From NCBI RefSeq assembly GCF_000346505.1, contig NZ_ANOH01000135.1, positions 1 to 46,747 of the forward strand: a DNA stretch of 46,747 bases. Direction: 5' to 3'. Both the position numbers and the translations under genes were made by a program. The notes below the pieces were generated by a model. It saw only the letters and a program-made list of their open reading frames with translations. It made no database searches and had not been told where the DNA came from. This DNA comes from Aporhodopirellula sallentina SM41 (GTDB lineage: Bacteria; Planctomycetota; Planctomycetia; Pirellulales; Pirellulaceae). Below are positions 34,173 through 42,539 of this stretch, one piece after another. Position 1 is the first letter of the stretch; the number at the start of each line of letters is the position of its first letter.

Positions 34173-35789
34173 ATGCCTCCCCAAACCTCCACTGACCTTC
34201 GCCGGCGAGCCCATCGTCGCGGCGGAGCGAAGATTGCGTTGCTCGTTTTCACCGCTTTGATCGCCGGTGCCGGATGGTACGGCTACGACGTCTATCAAGA
34301 ACGGCAGGCTCAGCTCGCACCCGATTCGCTGATCGTCAGCGAGGTGACCGAGGCCCCGTTTGACCACACGATCATCGAGCAGGGGGAAATTGAGAGCAGC
34401 AGTAACACCGAAGTGGTCTGTGAAATTCGATCGCGGGGAAACACCGGGACGGCGATCCTGTGGGTGATCGATGAAGGTACCCGGGTGAAGAAGGGCGACA
34501 AACTCGTCGAACTCGATTCCTCCAACCTCGAAATGGAGTTGAAAGAGGACAAGATCGAGGTGATTACCGCCGAAGCGAACTTGGCGACCGCGGCGGCGCT
34601 GCTCGAACAGGCCACGATCTCGCGGCAAGAGTACCTCGAGGGGATCTACAAAACAGAAGAGAAGGCGATTTTGAGCGAAATCGCCGTCGCCGAACAAGAA
34701 CTCCGCAAAGCACAACTCGCCCTCCAAAGTAGCGAGCGGTTGGTGGCCAAAGGGTTGGTGAATGCGTTGCAACTCGACGCGGACAAGTTCGCATTGGCCA
34801 ACACACGCAACCAACTCGAAGCGGCTCAGGGACGGCTGCGTGTTTTGCAGGAACTCACCAAACGCAAAATGTTGGTGCAGTACGACAGCGATATCGATGC
34901 AGCGAAAGCGAACCTGTCGGCCGCGGAAGAAAAACTGCTCGAGGAACGAACCGAGCTGAAAGAGATTCAGGAACAGATCGAACAGTGCGTGATGATCGCA
35001 CCGACCGACGGTGTCGTGGTTCACGCCAACAAGTACAGCCACCGTGGAGGCAACGCGGAGTTTGTTGTCGAGGCGGGGGCGGTGATTCGTGAGCGACAGG
35101 CGATCATCCGGTTGCCCGACCCGACTCGCATGCAGGTGCGTTGCAAGGTCAACGAATCCCGCATCACGCTGTTGCGAAAAGGGATGGCGGCAAAGATCCG
35201 CATCGACGCGTTGCCGGACATGGTTCTCAAAGGTCACGTCGCCAAAGTGAACCGATATGCCGAACCGGGCAGTTGGTATAGTTCGTCGATCAAAGAATAC
35301 GGTGTGATCATCGAGATCGTGGATCCGCCGGAAGTCATCCGTACGGGAATGACCGCCGCGGTTGAAATTTTCGTCGAGCAGTTACCTCAGGCGATTCAGG
35401 TTCCGATCCAAGCGGTCTATGAACATGACAACAAAATGTTCGCTTTGGTGCAAAAAGGGGAACAGGAATTCGAAACACGCGAAGTCAAGATCGCGGCGAC
35501 GAACGACACCATGGCCAGCATTTCGTCTGGACTCGAGGCGGGCGAAACGGCGGTTCTGAATCTTCGCGAACATTTGTCGTTAATGAATCTTCCTGAAGTC
35601 ATCGTCGAAGACAACAGCGACATGGTCGCCTTGGCGAATCAACCGTCGGTCACCGCGACGGCGGATGCGGAACCGGAAACCGACGGTGGTGACGGTGACA
35701 GCGCAAAAGGAATGCGAGGGCCGCGCGACGGAAACGGCAAGCCGCGACCGGGGGCCGGTAAAGACAAAATCGAAAATCCGGCCGCATGA
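34173..35789 (+). CDS. Periplasmic adaptor subunit, HlyD/MacA-like
   Basis: Membrane-fusion protein that would bridge the ABC pump to the outer membrane. ATG 34173 begins a short basic N-terminus, then a transmembrane anchor (IALLVFTALIAGAGWYGYDVY, residues ~21-41). The first lipoyl half-motif is NTGTAILWVIDEGTRVKKGDKLVELDS, followed by a long coiled-coil hairpin (about residues 110-285, e.g. LEMELKEDKIEVITAEANLA and EEKLLEERTELKEIQEQIEQ), the second half-motif (VMIAPTDGVVVHANKYSHRGG) and beta-barrel regions. The C-terminus is a charged low-complexity tail. 538 residues, larger than E. coli MacA. Its TGA overlaps the next gene's ATG (ATGA), so the three pump genes are co-translated. Confidence 0.9.
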   Translation: MPPQTSTDLRRRAHRRGGAKIALLVFTALIAGAGWYGYDVYQERQAQLAPDSLIVSEVTEAPFDHTIIEQGEIESSSNTEVVCEIRSRGNTGTAILWVIDEGTRVKKGDKLVELDSSNLEMELKEDKIEVITAEANLATAAALLEQATISRQEYLEGIYKTEEKAILSEIAVAEQELRKAQLALQSSERLVAKGLVNALQLDADKFALANTRNQLEAAQGRLRVLQELTKRKMLVQYDSDIDAAKANLSAAEEKLLEERTELKEIQEQIEQCVMIAPTDGVVVHANKYSHRGGNAEFVVEAGAVIRERQAIIRLPDPTRMQVRCKVNESRITLLRKGMAAKIRIDALPDMVLKGHVAKVNRYAEPGSWYSSSIKEYGVIIEIVDPPEVIRTGMTAAVEIFVEQLPQAIQVPIQAVYEHDNKMFALVQKGEQEFETREVKIAATNDTMASISSGLEAGETAVLNLREHLSLMNLPEVIVEDNSDMVALANQPSVTATADAEPETDGGDGDSAKGMRGPRDGNGKPRPGAGKDKIENPAA

Positions 35790-36559
35790 GCGAACAAGCT
35801 CTCGCAACGAGGATCGACGGCCTGACCAAAGAGTATGTGCTCAAGAGTGAGACCGTGCGCGCACTTCGAGGTGTCTCGTTCGACGTGCCCGAAGGAGATT
35901 ATGTTGCCATCATGGGACCGTCGGGCAGCGGCAAAAGTACGCTGTTGAATATGCTCGGTTGTCTCGACCAACCGACGGCGGGGAATCTGTTCCTCGGCGA
36001 TGACAACATCAGCCAAATGACGGACGATCAACTCGCCGAAATTCGCAGTCGACGCATCGGATTTGTCTTCCAATCGTACAACCTGATCCAGCAACTCACG
36101 GTTGTCGAAAACATCCAGGTGCCGTTGTACTACCAAGGATTGTTGGGGACGAAAGAACGCGATCGTGCGATCATGCTCGCCGAACAGGTCGGGTTAGGTG
36201 ACCGACTCGACCACCGCCCCAATCAACTCTCCGGTGGCCAGCAGCAACGTGTCGCGATCGCGCGGAGTCTCGTGAACGATCCGTACTTTATCCTTGCTGA
36301 CGAACCGACCGGTAACCTTGATAGTGTGACGACCGACGAGATCTTGGCTCTGTTTGATGATCTCAACGGGGAAGGCCGAACGATCATTTTGGTCACCCAC
36401 GAAGACGACGTTGCCGAACGCGCTCGGCGGATCATCCGGCTCAAAGACGGGATGTTGCACAGCGACGAGGCGGTCAGTGACGAACGCCGCGAGACTGCCC
36501 GCGAGATGCAAGCCGCGGCCGCGTTGGCGGTGAAGAACAAGCAGGGGCTCGCATGCTAG
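35786..36559 (+). CDS. ABC transporter ATP-binding protein, MacB/LolD-like
   Basis: Cytoplasmic ATPase of the pump. Walker A GPSGSGKST (residues 44-52), Q-loop FVFQSYNLI, signature LSGGQQQR near 147, Walker B YFILADEPTGNLD near 168, and H-loop TLV-THED (ILVTHEDDVAERA). The sequence ALRGVSFDVPEGDYVAIMGPSGSGKSTLLNMLG is typical of the MacB/LolD group. 257 residues, a separate ATPase, unlike the fused E. coli MacB. It overlaps the upstream adaptor by 4 bp and the downstream permease by 7 bp. Confidence 0.95.
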   Translation: MSEQALATRIDGLTKEYVLKSETVRALRGVSFDVPEGDYVAIMGPSGSGKSTLLNMLGCLDQPTAGNLFLGDDNISQMTDDQLAEIRSRRIGFVFQSYNLIQQLTVVENIQVPLYYQGLLGTKERDRAIMLAEQVGLGDRLDHRPNQLSGGQQQRVAIARSLVNDPYFILADEPTGNLDSVTTDEILALFDDLNGEGRTIILVTHEDDVAERARRIIRLKDGMLHSDEAVSDERRETAREMQAAAALAVKNKQGLAC

Positions 36560-37887
36560 TCTGGCTTCGTACCATCCGAATGGGCATTAAGAGCCTGACG
36601 CTGCACCCGCTGCGAACCGGGCTGACCATGCTCGGTATCTTGATCGGTGTTTGGTCGGTGATCGTGCTGACTGCGATCAGCCAAGGTGCCAGTGAACAGG
36701 TGCAAAAGCAAATCGAATCGCTCGGTGCGACGACGATCATCGTTCGTACGATCAAACCACCGGACGAAAAACTGACCGGGATGGCGGCGACGAAGTACGG
36801 GTTGCTCCGCAGTGAACTCGATCAGATTCTCGCGACGCTGCCGACGCTCGATGTCGCGGTACCGATCCGAGAGATCAAACGCCAATTCATGCGTGGTGAT
36901 AAATTGATCTCGGGACGGTTGGTCGGTTGCACGCCACGCTACAAAGACGTCAATCGGCTGCAAATTCGCAAACGCGGTGGTCGCTTTTTGAGTGATGCGG
37001 ACGGGGCTCGAAACGAAAACGTTTGTGTGATCGCCGCTGAAGTGGCCGATGAGCTGTTCCCGTACGAAGACCCACTCGGTAAACGGTTGTATGTTCCCGA
37101 GCATACGGACTACTACCGGATCGTCGGCGTGCTCGAACCGCGAAACGCGTCGGCCGCGATCGGCGGATCGTTGGATTCGCAGGAGTTCAACCGAGACGTT
37201 TACATTCCGATCGAGACGATGCGAAAGCGGATCGGCGATACGATCGTGACCCGTCGCAGTGGTCAGTTTCAAATTGAAATTATGGAACTGAACCAAATCA
37301 CGATGCAGGTCCAGCGAGTGTCTCAGGTTCGGCCGACGGCGAAGGTGATCGAGAGCATTCTGTCGGCGAAACATGCCGATACGGAAGACATCGCGGTTGT
37401 CGTGCCACTCGAATTGCTCGAGCAGGCCCGGAACTTGCGTTTGATGTTTCTCGGTATTGGCGTTCTGATCGCGTGCATCTCGCTGCTCGTCGGTGGCATC
37501 GGGATCATGAACATCATGCTCGCGAGTGTGACCGAGCGAACGCGGGAGATCGGGATTCGTCGTGCACTCGGTGCAAAACGCCGAGACATCGTTCGCCAGT
37601 TTTTGGTCGAAACGATTCTGCTTTCGTTCGCTGGCGCGGCCCTTGGGATCGTGCTCGGCTTCTTGGGGCCACCGATGTACCGCGGCGCGATCATGCTGGT
37701 CGCGACGAGTTTCCCCGAGCAGTTCGCCGCTTTGCCGAGTGCGATACGAGATTCGCATCCGTCGATCGTCTTGGAGACGATTCCGTTAGCTGTCGTGATC
37801 GCGGTCGCAGTCGGCTTGGTCAGCGGTTTGTATCCCGCGATCCGAGCGGCACGGATGAACCCGATCGACGCGCTGCGTCACGAGTAG
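36553..37887 (+). CDS. ABC transporter permease, MacB/FtsX-like
   Basis: Membrane subunit with one N-terminal helix (LRTGLTMLGILIGVWSVIVLTAI), a large periplasmic domain (about residues 50-285, with GRLVGCTPRYKDVNRLQIRKRGGRF) and the FtsX C-terminal three-helix block: LMFLGIGVLIACISLLVGGIGIMNIMLASVTERTREIGIRRALGAKRRDI, then helices near 350-375 and 410-435. This is the standard MacB permease layout. 444 residues. The substrate may be a peptide, lipid-linked or antibiotic-like compound; there is no outer-membrane TolC-like gene in the window. Confidence 0.94.
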   Translation: MLVWLRTIRMGIKSLTLHPLRTGLTMLGILIGVWSVIVLTAISQGASEQVQKQIESLGATTIIVRTIKPPDEKLTGMAATKYGLLRSELDQILATLPTLDVAVPIREIKRQFMRGDKLISGRLVGCTPRYKDVNRLQIRKRGGRFLSDADGARNENVCVIAAEVADELFPYEDPLGKRLYVPEHTDYYRIVGVLEPRNASAAIGGSLDSQEFNRDVYIPIETMRKRIGDTIVTRRSGQFQIEIMELNQITMQVQRVSQVRPTAKVIESILSAKHADTEDIAVVVPLELLEQARNLRLMFLGIGVLIACISLLVGGIGIMNIMLASVTERTREIGIRRALGAKRRDIVRQFLVETILLSFAGAALGIVLGFLGPPMYRGAIMLVATSFPEQFAALPSAIRDSHPSIVLETIPLAVVIAVAVGLVSGLYPAIRAARMNPIDALRHE

Positions 37888-37904
37888 AGACGTGAGTCAC
37901 GTAG

Positions 37905-37925
37905 GTCGGTCTTTCCAAGACCGAC
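37905..37925. terminator. Hairpin between the convergent pump operon and FHA-EAL gene
   Basis: Perfect 9-bp stem GTCGGTCTT / AAGACCGAC with loop TCC, 17 bp after the permease stop and 20 bp before the end of the convergent FHA-EAL gene. It is followed by a moderately T-rich stretch on the plus strand and could serve both transcripts. Confidence 0.6.
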
Positions 37926-37945
37926 GGTTTGGTTCCGAGTCTTGG

Positions 37946-39061
37946 TTACGCTGGGGCGGGGCGGCCGTAGAAGAAGCCTTGGGCGAGATCGAAGCCGAGT
38001 TCGAGGCAGGCTTTTGCTTCTTCGGCTGTTTCGATTCCTTCGGCGAGAGCCGAGATGTCGAGGTCTTGGACCATGTTGACGAGCGATTGCAGCATCCGCA
38101 TGCGGTTGCCGTCGTTGACGTCGAGGCCGCGGATCAGCCCGATGTCAAACTTGACAAAGTCTGGACGTGCTTCGATCAGTTCGGCGAGACGTGCTTGGCC
38201 GGCACCGAAGTCGTCGTAGGCGAGTTGGATGTCGAGGTCCTTCATCGATGCGTGCAAACGACGCATCGATGCCGGGTCGGTAACGGCGGCTTCGTGGATC
38301 TCGAGAACGATCGTTGTATTGGATGCCATCGTGCGAACTTTCGATAGCGAATCGATCAACGACTGACCGTCTTCCATTTCTTTCGGGTGTGTGTTGACGA
38401 ACAGCGTGGGCTGATCCGGTATCTCTCGTCCGACACGTAGGCCTTCCCAACGAAGCAAACGGCTCAGTTCGACTTCGAGGTTGAGTTGTTCGGCGGCTTG
38501 GAACATCGCCCCGACGGATTCCAATCCAAACACGCTACCACGGCCGAGAATTTCGAAGCCGATTGAACGTGCTCCTTTGAGGGTCACGATGGGTTGGAAG
38601 TGAGGGCGTACTAAACGTTGACTCATCAAGCGATCGAACTGCACCAACGCGAGTGCCTGATCGCAAACGTTCTCGGAAATGGTTCCGGCGGTCATCCCCG
38701 TCGGCGATTGTCGACGAATTCGAAAGGGGGCTTCGGCAAAGTGGATCAGGTCCTCGTCGCTGACGACGGTGGGTTCGGTGATGCGGGTTCCGTTAACGTA
38801 GGTGCCGTTGGTGCTGTCGAGGTCACGAATAACGAGGCGTCCATCAATCAGACGCAGTTCGGCGTGATTTCCGCTGACGGTGCGGAACTGTAGCTTCATC
38901 GACGTTCCCGACTGTCGACCAACCGTGAAGGGCTGGCGATCAACCGGAGTGTGTTGCAACGAATCGCTCGGGCCCGTCGGTCCAGAAAGGAACCAAACGT
39001 CCTCGTGCGGCGAGACGCTGCGGCGAATGGAGTCGAGCGAGGCGCTGTCGACAGCAGTCAT
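37946..39061 (-). CDS. FHA-EAL fusion protein (putative c-di-GMP phosphodiesterase)
   Basis: Cytoplasmic 371-residue protein. The N-terminal FHA domain (about residues 38-115) has GRQSGTSMKL, RTVSGNHAELR and DLDSTNGTYVNGTRI, the phosphothreonine-binding pattern (GR, S-x-x-H, NG). The C-terminal EAL domain (about 130-371) reads PHFQPIVTLKGARSIGFEILGRGS, LFVNTHP, VLEIHEAA, AYDDFGAG, FVKFDIGLI, LAEGIETAEEA and GFDLAQGFFYGRPAP. The EAL signature has become EIL, but the metal and catalytic residues (E, N, E, DD, K, E, Q) are all present, so c-di-GMP hydrolysis is plausible. The fusion joins kinase signalling to c-di-GMP. Single gene; convergent with the pump operon. Confidence 0.9.
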   Translation of the reverse strand: MTAVDSASLDSIRRSVSPHEDVWFLSGPTGPSDSLQHTPVDRQPFTVGRQSGTSMKLQFRTVSGNHAELRLIDGRLVIRDLDSTNGTYVNGTRITEPTVVSDEDLIHFAEAPFRIRRQSPTGMTAGTISENVCDQALALVQFDRLMSQRLVRPHFQPIVTLKGARSIGFEILGRGSVFGLESVGAMFQAAEQLNLEVELSRLLRWEGLRVGREIPDQPTLFVNTHPKEMEDGQSLIDSLSKVRTMASNTTIVLEIHEAAVTDPASMRRLHASMKDLDIQLAYDDFGAGQARLAELIEARPDFVKFDIGLIRGLDVNDGNRMRMLQSLVNMVQDLDISALAEGIETAEEAKACLELGFDLAQGFFYGRPAPA

Positions 39062-39540
39062 GACAACATGTTCAGCAGTTAAAGGAAACTTGGGGCAGGG
39101 ATCCGAACCCGATTGTCGAAATGGATTCGGGACTCAATAAAGCGTTGCTACCAACCGTTGATAGCGGCGGCTTTTGAATCCTGTGAAAAACTAGGTTACA
39201 AAAATGCGCTACTTTCCAATCCGATGCACGAATCTTGATAAGAATCTAGCCATGTGTTCAATCTGAGTGCATATCTGCGGCGCGGCCGGCCGGCTGTAGC
39301 GACTTTGCCGAATGCGAGGGAAAACGCCTCGGCACAATCGCAGGAGACCTGTGAAAGTATTTTTTGCAGAAAACGCGGTGGCTGTTGAGGATCGATCCAA
39401 AACCGCATCCGCCGATCGCCGTTTGCCGCGGATATCGCGAAGCAGCCGGGCAGAACAGGCCCGCTAAGTGCGTTGAAAGGTGACGTAGTCAACGTCGCCC
39501 AATTTTTGTGGCCTGAACGTCTGGCGAATCCAAAGACCTG

Positions 39541-39570
39541 GTAGCGATACTCGCCAAAACTTTCGGCGAC
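39541..39570 (-). repeat. TTGGC-loop hairpin repeat (reverse orientation)
   Basis: On the minus strand it reads GTCGCCGAAAGT, TTTGGC, GAGTATCGCTAC: the same order as the copies at 32171 and 39789, with several changes in the right arm. Confidence 0.65.
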
Positions 39571-39672
39571 TGCATGGGCGAGACGTTACCTGCCAGCTAT
39601 CGCCTTGCCGTTCACTGCAATATTTGGCAAACCGATTCGATCAACAGGCCGCCATGAATACCGGGAGGCACA

Positions 39673-39694
39673 GTGGATCGCCGAAAGTCTTGGC
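39673..39694 (+). repeat. Left half of TTGGC-loop hairpin repeat
   Basis: Exact 22-bp match to 39789-39810 (GTGGATCGCCGAAAG...TTGGC), but the right half (GACTCTCGCTACGG) is missing and replaced by TGATTTAATCGAG. With the copy at 39789 it forms a direct repeat flanking a 94-bp block that holds the palindrome at 39731. Confidence 0.75.
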
Positions 39695-39730
39695 TGATTT
39701 AATCGAGAACCGAAGGATCACCGATAGGTT

Positions 39731-39790
39731 ACCAGCCCGACGCGCAAGCGAGTGTTTGTGTGTGATCCCTTGCTTGCGCTGCGGGCTGGT
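39731..39790. repeat. Large palindromic repeat (ACCAGCCCG...CGGGCTGGT)
   Basis: Two 22-bp arms, 39731-39752 and 39769-39790, that match at about 19 of 22 positions as an inverted repeat (ACCAGCCCG outer, GCGCAAGC inner), with a 16-base GT-rich loop. It belongs to no coding gene and resembles REP-like palindromes I associate with Pirellulaceae genomes (from memory). Confidence 0.7.
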
Positions 39791-39825
39791 GGATCGCCGA
39801 AAGTCTTGGCGACTCTCGCTACGGT
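39789..39825 (+). repeat. TTGGC-loop hairpin repeat, full copy
   Basis: GTGGATCGCCGAAAGTC, TTGGC loop, GACTCTCGCTACGG. Arms CGAAAGTC / GACTCTCG pair with one mismatch. Best reference copy for the family at 7831, 32171, 39541, 39673 and 42899/43167. Confidence 0.75.
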
Positions 39826-39861
39826 CTCTACTTGCGAGGAAGGGTTTCAGGAGAGCGCATG

Positions 39862-39914
39862 AAAAAGCCGACGTGTCAGCGAGAGAGAGGGTTGTTCTCT
39901 CGATGACACGTCGG
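39862..39914 (-). terminator. Intrinsic terminator of the 39977 gene
   Basis: On the minus strand a perfect 11-bp stem CCGACGTGTCA / TGACACGTCGG, with GAGAGA / TCTCTC inside, is followed by CTTTTTC. It lies about 63 bp beyond the stop codon. Confidence 0.75.
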
Positions 39915-39976
39915 TTTCAGCGTTTTGGTGCGACGCGTGATCTCGACAGATCAACGTGCTTGAAAATTGTGTGTTC

Positions 39977-40462
39977 TTATTTCGGGCGTTCTTGTCCGAG
40001 CCAGTCGTTGACCGTGGCGACGCGTTCTTCCGGTTCAGGCGGAGCGGGCGAGAGCAGCGAGCTGAAGAAGCCCGGCTTCTTTTCGGTCGTGCTGTCGGTG
40101 GACGATCCGGCAAACAGGTTCATTGGGTTGAGGCGTGCCGGGTTGAACGTTTCCTTGGTGCGTTGCCAGGATCGCGACGCCGTGCTTTTGACATCGGAAA
40201 CGAGTCCGTCCTTGCGTTCGACAATGCGTTCTTGATCGTCGTCGTGGACGAGAAAGCTCGGCAACCGAAACGAAGGAACTTTCCAGTTCATCGGGTTGAG
40301 TTTTGACAATGCCGACGGTTCGCTGTCTTGAGCGGCGACGTCGGTCGGGTTAGCCGTTGATACGGCGACCACGACGAGGAAAGCGACACAAATTCGAGCG
40401 AACGACGCGGCGCGAGTGGATCGTGGTTGCGTCGTATTGGCTGTTGGGCGATGGGTATTCAA
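39977..40462 (-). CDS. Small exported or membrane-tethered protein of unknown function
   Basis: No family recognised. The open frame extends upstream to a TTG at 40531, but the most plausible start is TTG at 40462: GGGAG precedes it by 6 bases. The 161-residue product has a basic N-terminus, a hydrophobic segment (ARICVAFLVVVAVSTANPTDVAA) that could be a signal peptide ending near VAAQ, then a repeated motif LNPMNW / LNPMNLF at about residues 60 and 115 with polar linkers, and ends PEERVATVNDWLGQERP. The LNPMN repeat occurs twice and looks like a small planctomycete-specific binding or anchoring motif. A good terminator follows, which supports a real gene. Confidence 0.6.
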   Translation of the reverse strand: MNTHRPTANTTQPRSTRAASFARICVAFLVVVAVSTANPTDVAAQDSEPSALSKLNPMNWKVPSFRLPSFLVHDDDQERIVERKDGLVSDVKSTASRSWQRTKETFNPARLNPMNLFAGSSTDSTTEKKPGFFSSLLSPAPPEPEERVATVNDWLGQERPK

Positions 40463-40639
40463 CGAATACTCCCGGTGCGTGTTCAGTTTGGATGCAGTTT
40501 TTGGATCGACATGATCGTGCTCGGTGTTCAAACACGAGCACGGTTTGGATGTCCCCGCATATCGCTAGTAATGCGAAAACACCGCAAGATCAATTTCCAA
40601 AAAAAGACGACTGAACTCGCCCCACCGACCGGGCGGTGG

Positions 40640-42064
40640 TTACCAACCGTTGCGGCGATTGGCCCGTCGGCCTGCTCGCCGCGCGTGTTCGCTCATGGCC
40701 GCACCGGCCGCATGAGCCATCGCGTTGATCATTACCTGGGTCATCGGATGTGTTGCGACGTTGGATATTTTGTCCATCGTCGTTGGACCCCAACTTTGGT
40801 TGCGGCGAATCGCTCTCCATAAATCGTCCACGTCGTGAACACTGCGGATGCGATCGAGCGAGGAACCGATGTCCAGAGCGTCAGAGAATTGGCACCGGTT
40901 TCGGTCATATCCTGAGGCACGGAACCTTTGGGCCAAACGACCAACCGCTTGATGAACCTCGGCCGCCTGACGCAGTGCGTCGTGGTGCCGGGAGGTCGTA
41001 AGGTCGTTGCGGTCGAGCTGCGATTCGATGCCACGAAGGGACGCAACGATTTGATCGTCGGTAATCTCGGGGGTTTGGCGGGCAGCGTGTCGAAGGTCGC
41101 TCGAGTGCGTGTCAGAAAGCATCTTTCGGAACACGTTGATGGCCTCGCGGTAGTATTCGCAACGCGGGTTTTCGAGTTCGTTCAATTCGGCCATGGTCGA
41201 CTCGCAGTCCGTGGCGGCCGAATCGAGTGAGGCCAGAGCCGCTTCGCGTTCCTTCGCCAGTGATTCGACCGTTTGGACTTGGTCCATCAAGCCGAACTTC
41301 TTCGCCGCCGCGTCTCGGCTGTCTTGTATTTTCATCACAACGGTTCCCAACGCCATGCGATCCTCGGCGATAATCGTTCGCATCGCCGCAGGGGTGTTGG
41401 TCAGGTAGTCGAAATTGCGCTTCGCCTCGTTGTATCCGACGTACTTCGCCAGCATCCGATCCATTCGACGTGTGAATCCGCGATGCGTGTATTCGGACGT
41501 GCCGAAGTTGCGGTCTTTTAGGTACGAGAACAGCTTGCATTCGTTGTACGCGGGCAGCTTTCTCGCGGCGTCTTGGCTGATCTCGTCGAGGTTGGATTCC
41601 GCACGCTGCAACGCGACCTCTGCTTCGGCGGCTCGGTTGGACAAGTCGACAAACTCGGTTTGTTCGGCGAGATAATCTTCGACTTGTTTCGCGATATCGC
41701 TCTGACGCGTTTCGGCTTCGTCGAGCCTTTCGTTGACGCGTTGCAAGTCGTCTTCGAGATGACGACGGATGCGATCTTCATCACTGAGTTGTTCGTTCAG
41801 TTCGCGGACGCGGTTTTCTTTCCGCAGCAGGATCTCTCGGATCGTCGGACGGACGTTTACCCAGGTTTGCTGGACCGATTCGGGCGAAAGGTCGGGCAGG
41901 TAATGTTCGGCGAGCTTGGAGAGCGTTTGGTCTCGGTCGTCTTCGAGTTGCTCACGCTGTTGTTCTACCTGGCCCATCTCCGAGCGCAAGCGTTCGATGC
42001 GAGCGGCGGTCTCGTCGTAGGCGGATACGATCTGACGATATACGTGAGGTCCAGGGAGCGGCAT
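40640..42064 (-). CDS. Coiled-coil protein of unknown function
   Basis: 474 residues, no family recognised. ATG 42064 (MPLPGPHVYRQIVSAYDE) is chosen; the open frame runs to a TTG at 42154, which would overlap the upstream gene and looks non-native. Residues ~15-195 are strongly charged heptad-like coiled coil (LRSEMGQVEQQREQLEDDRDQ, RHLEDDLQRVNERLDEAETR), then a globular middle (CKLFSYLKDRNFGTSEYTHRGFTRRMDRMLAKYVGY), more helices, and a C-terminal Gly/Ala/Arg helix-like end (MTQVMINAMAHAAGAAM...RRAGRRANRRNGW). It lies 52 bp after the DUF6384 gene on the same strand, so both are probably expressed together. Predicted cytoplasmic or membrane-associated. Confidence 0.75.
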   Translation of the reverse strand: MPLPGPHVYRQIVSAYDETAARIERLRSEMGQVEQQREQLEDDRDQTLSKLAEHYLPDLSPESVQQTWVNVRPTIREILLRKENRVRELNEQLSDEDRIRRHLEDDLQRVNERLDEAETRQSDIAKQVEDYLAEQTEFVDLSNRAAEAEVALQRAESNLDEISQDAARKLPAYNECKLFSYLKDRNFGTSEYTHRGFTRRMDRMLAKYVGYNEAKRNFDYLTNTPAAMRTIIAEDRMALGTVVMKIQDSRDAAAKKFGLMDQVQTVESLAKEREAALASLDSAATDCESTMAELNELENPRCEYYREAINVFRKMLSDTHSSDLRHAARQTPEITDDQIVASLRGIESQLDRNDLTTSRHHDALRQAAEVHQAVGRLAQRFRASGYDRNRCQFSDALDIGSSLDRIRSVHDVDDLWRAIRRNQSWGPTTMDKISNVATHPMTQVMINAMAHAAGAAMSEHARRAGRRANRRNGW

Positions 42065-42116
42065 GAAAGAGTCGGATACGTGAGGTGAGGCGTGGAATTT
42101 CGGTTGCGGGCGTTGG

Positions 42117-42539
42117 CTAGAGGAGGAACCACGCTCCGGCGGCACCGGCCGCAACGGCTGCGGTGGCGATGCGGTACCGCCATATCCAGCAATAGGCCAG
42201 GAATTTCTTGAATCCGGGCTTGGGAGATTCGTACGTGTGCAAATTCGACAGGTATTGATCGATGGCAGCGTCGATTTCCGCCTCGGTGACTCGGTCGCCG
42301 GACAGCGCGGCGGTCCGCATCAGCTTTTCTCGCAGGCGAATGCGGACCTCGTCATGGCGGAACATTTCTTCCGCCGTTTCCCGCTGCTCGCGCATTTCAC
42401 GCGCGACGTCCATGACCCGCAGCGTCTCTGCGATGGTCATTTCTTCGCCGGGCAATTTGGTGGTTGCTCGTTTCTGTTTCAGTTCGCTCGTTGACAGCGG
42501 CGGCGGTGCTTGAGCCTGGGCGCTCTTGTTCATCGTCAT
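42117..42539 (-). CDS. DUF6384-like protein with C-terminal membrane anchor
   Basis: 140 residues. The body (EEMTIAETLRVMDVAREMRE, then RHDEVRIRLREKLMRT) is helical and charged, followed by a C-terminal hydrophobic helix (YRIATAAVAAGAAGAWFLL) that ends the protein, so a tail-anchored topology is likely. The TLRVMDVARxxR segment matches what I recall of DUF6384, a family from planctomycetes. ATG 42539 or 42533. Partner of the following coiled-coil gene. Family name is from memory. Confidence 0.7.
   Translation of the reverse strand: MTMNKSAQAQAPPPLSTSELKQKRATTKLPGEEMTIAETLRVMDVAREMREQRETAEEMFRHDEVRIRLREKLMRTAALSGDRVTEAEIDAAIDQYLSNLHTYESPKPGFKKFLAYCWIWRYRIATAAVAAGAAGAWFLL

Larger units (their letters stand above)
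39062..39861. other. Repeat-rich intergenic region
   Basis: About 800 bp without a supportable gene, between the 5' end of the FHA-EAL gene and the terminator of the 39977 gene. It contains the FHA-EAL promoter and several palindromic repeats listed separately (39541, 39673, 39731, 39789). ORFs at 39196-39492 (minus) and 39624-40235 (plus) have no supporting features. Confidence 0.5.

Noticed and set aside
33891-35237. 448-codon minus-strand frame across the adaptor gene
   Set aside because: Antisense shadow of the MacA-like gene; long open antisense frames are common here because of third-position codon bias.
36556-37758. 400-codon minus-strand frame across the permease gene
   Set aside because: Antisense shadow; no domain and strongly skewed residue use.
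39196-39492. 98-codon minus-strand frame in the repeat-rich gap
   Set aside because: No motif and no RBS; sits upstream of the FHA-EAL gene where its promoter should be.
39624-40235. 203-codon open frame antisense to the 39977 gene
   Set aside because: Covers repeats and the antisense of a better-supported gene with terminator; composition is Arg/Ser-rich like a shadow.
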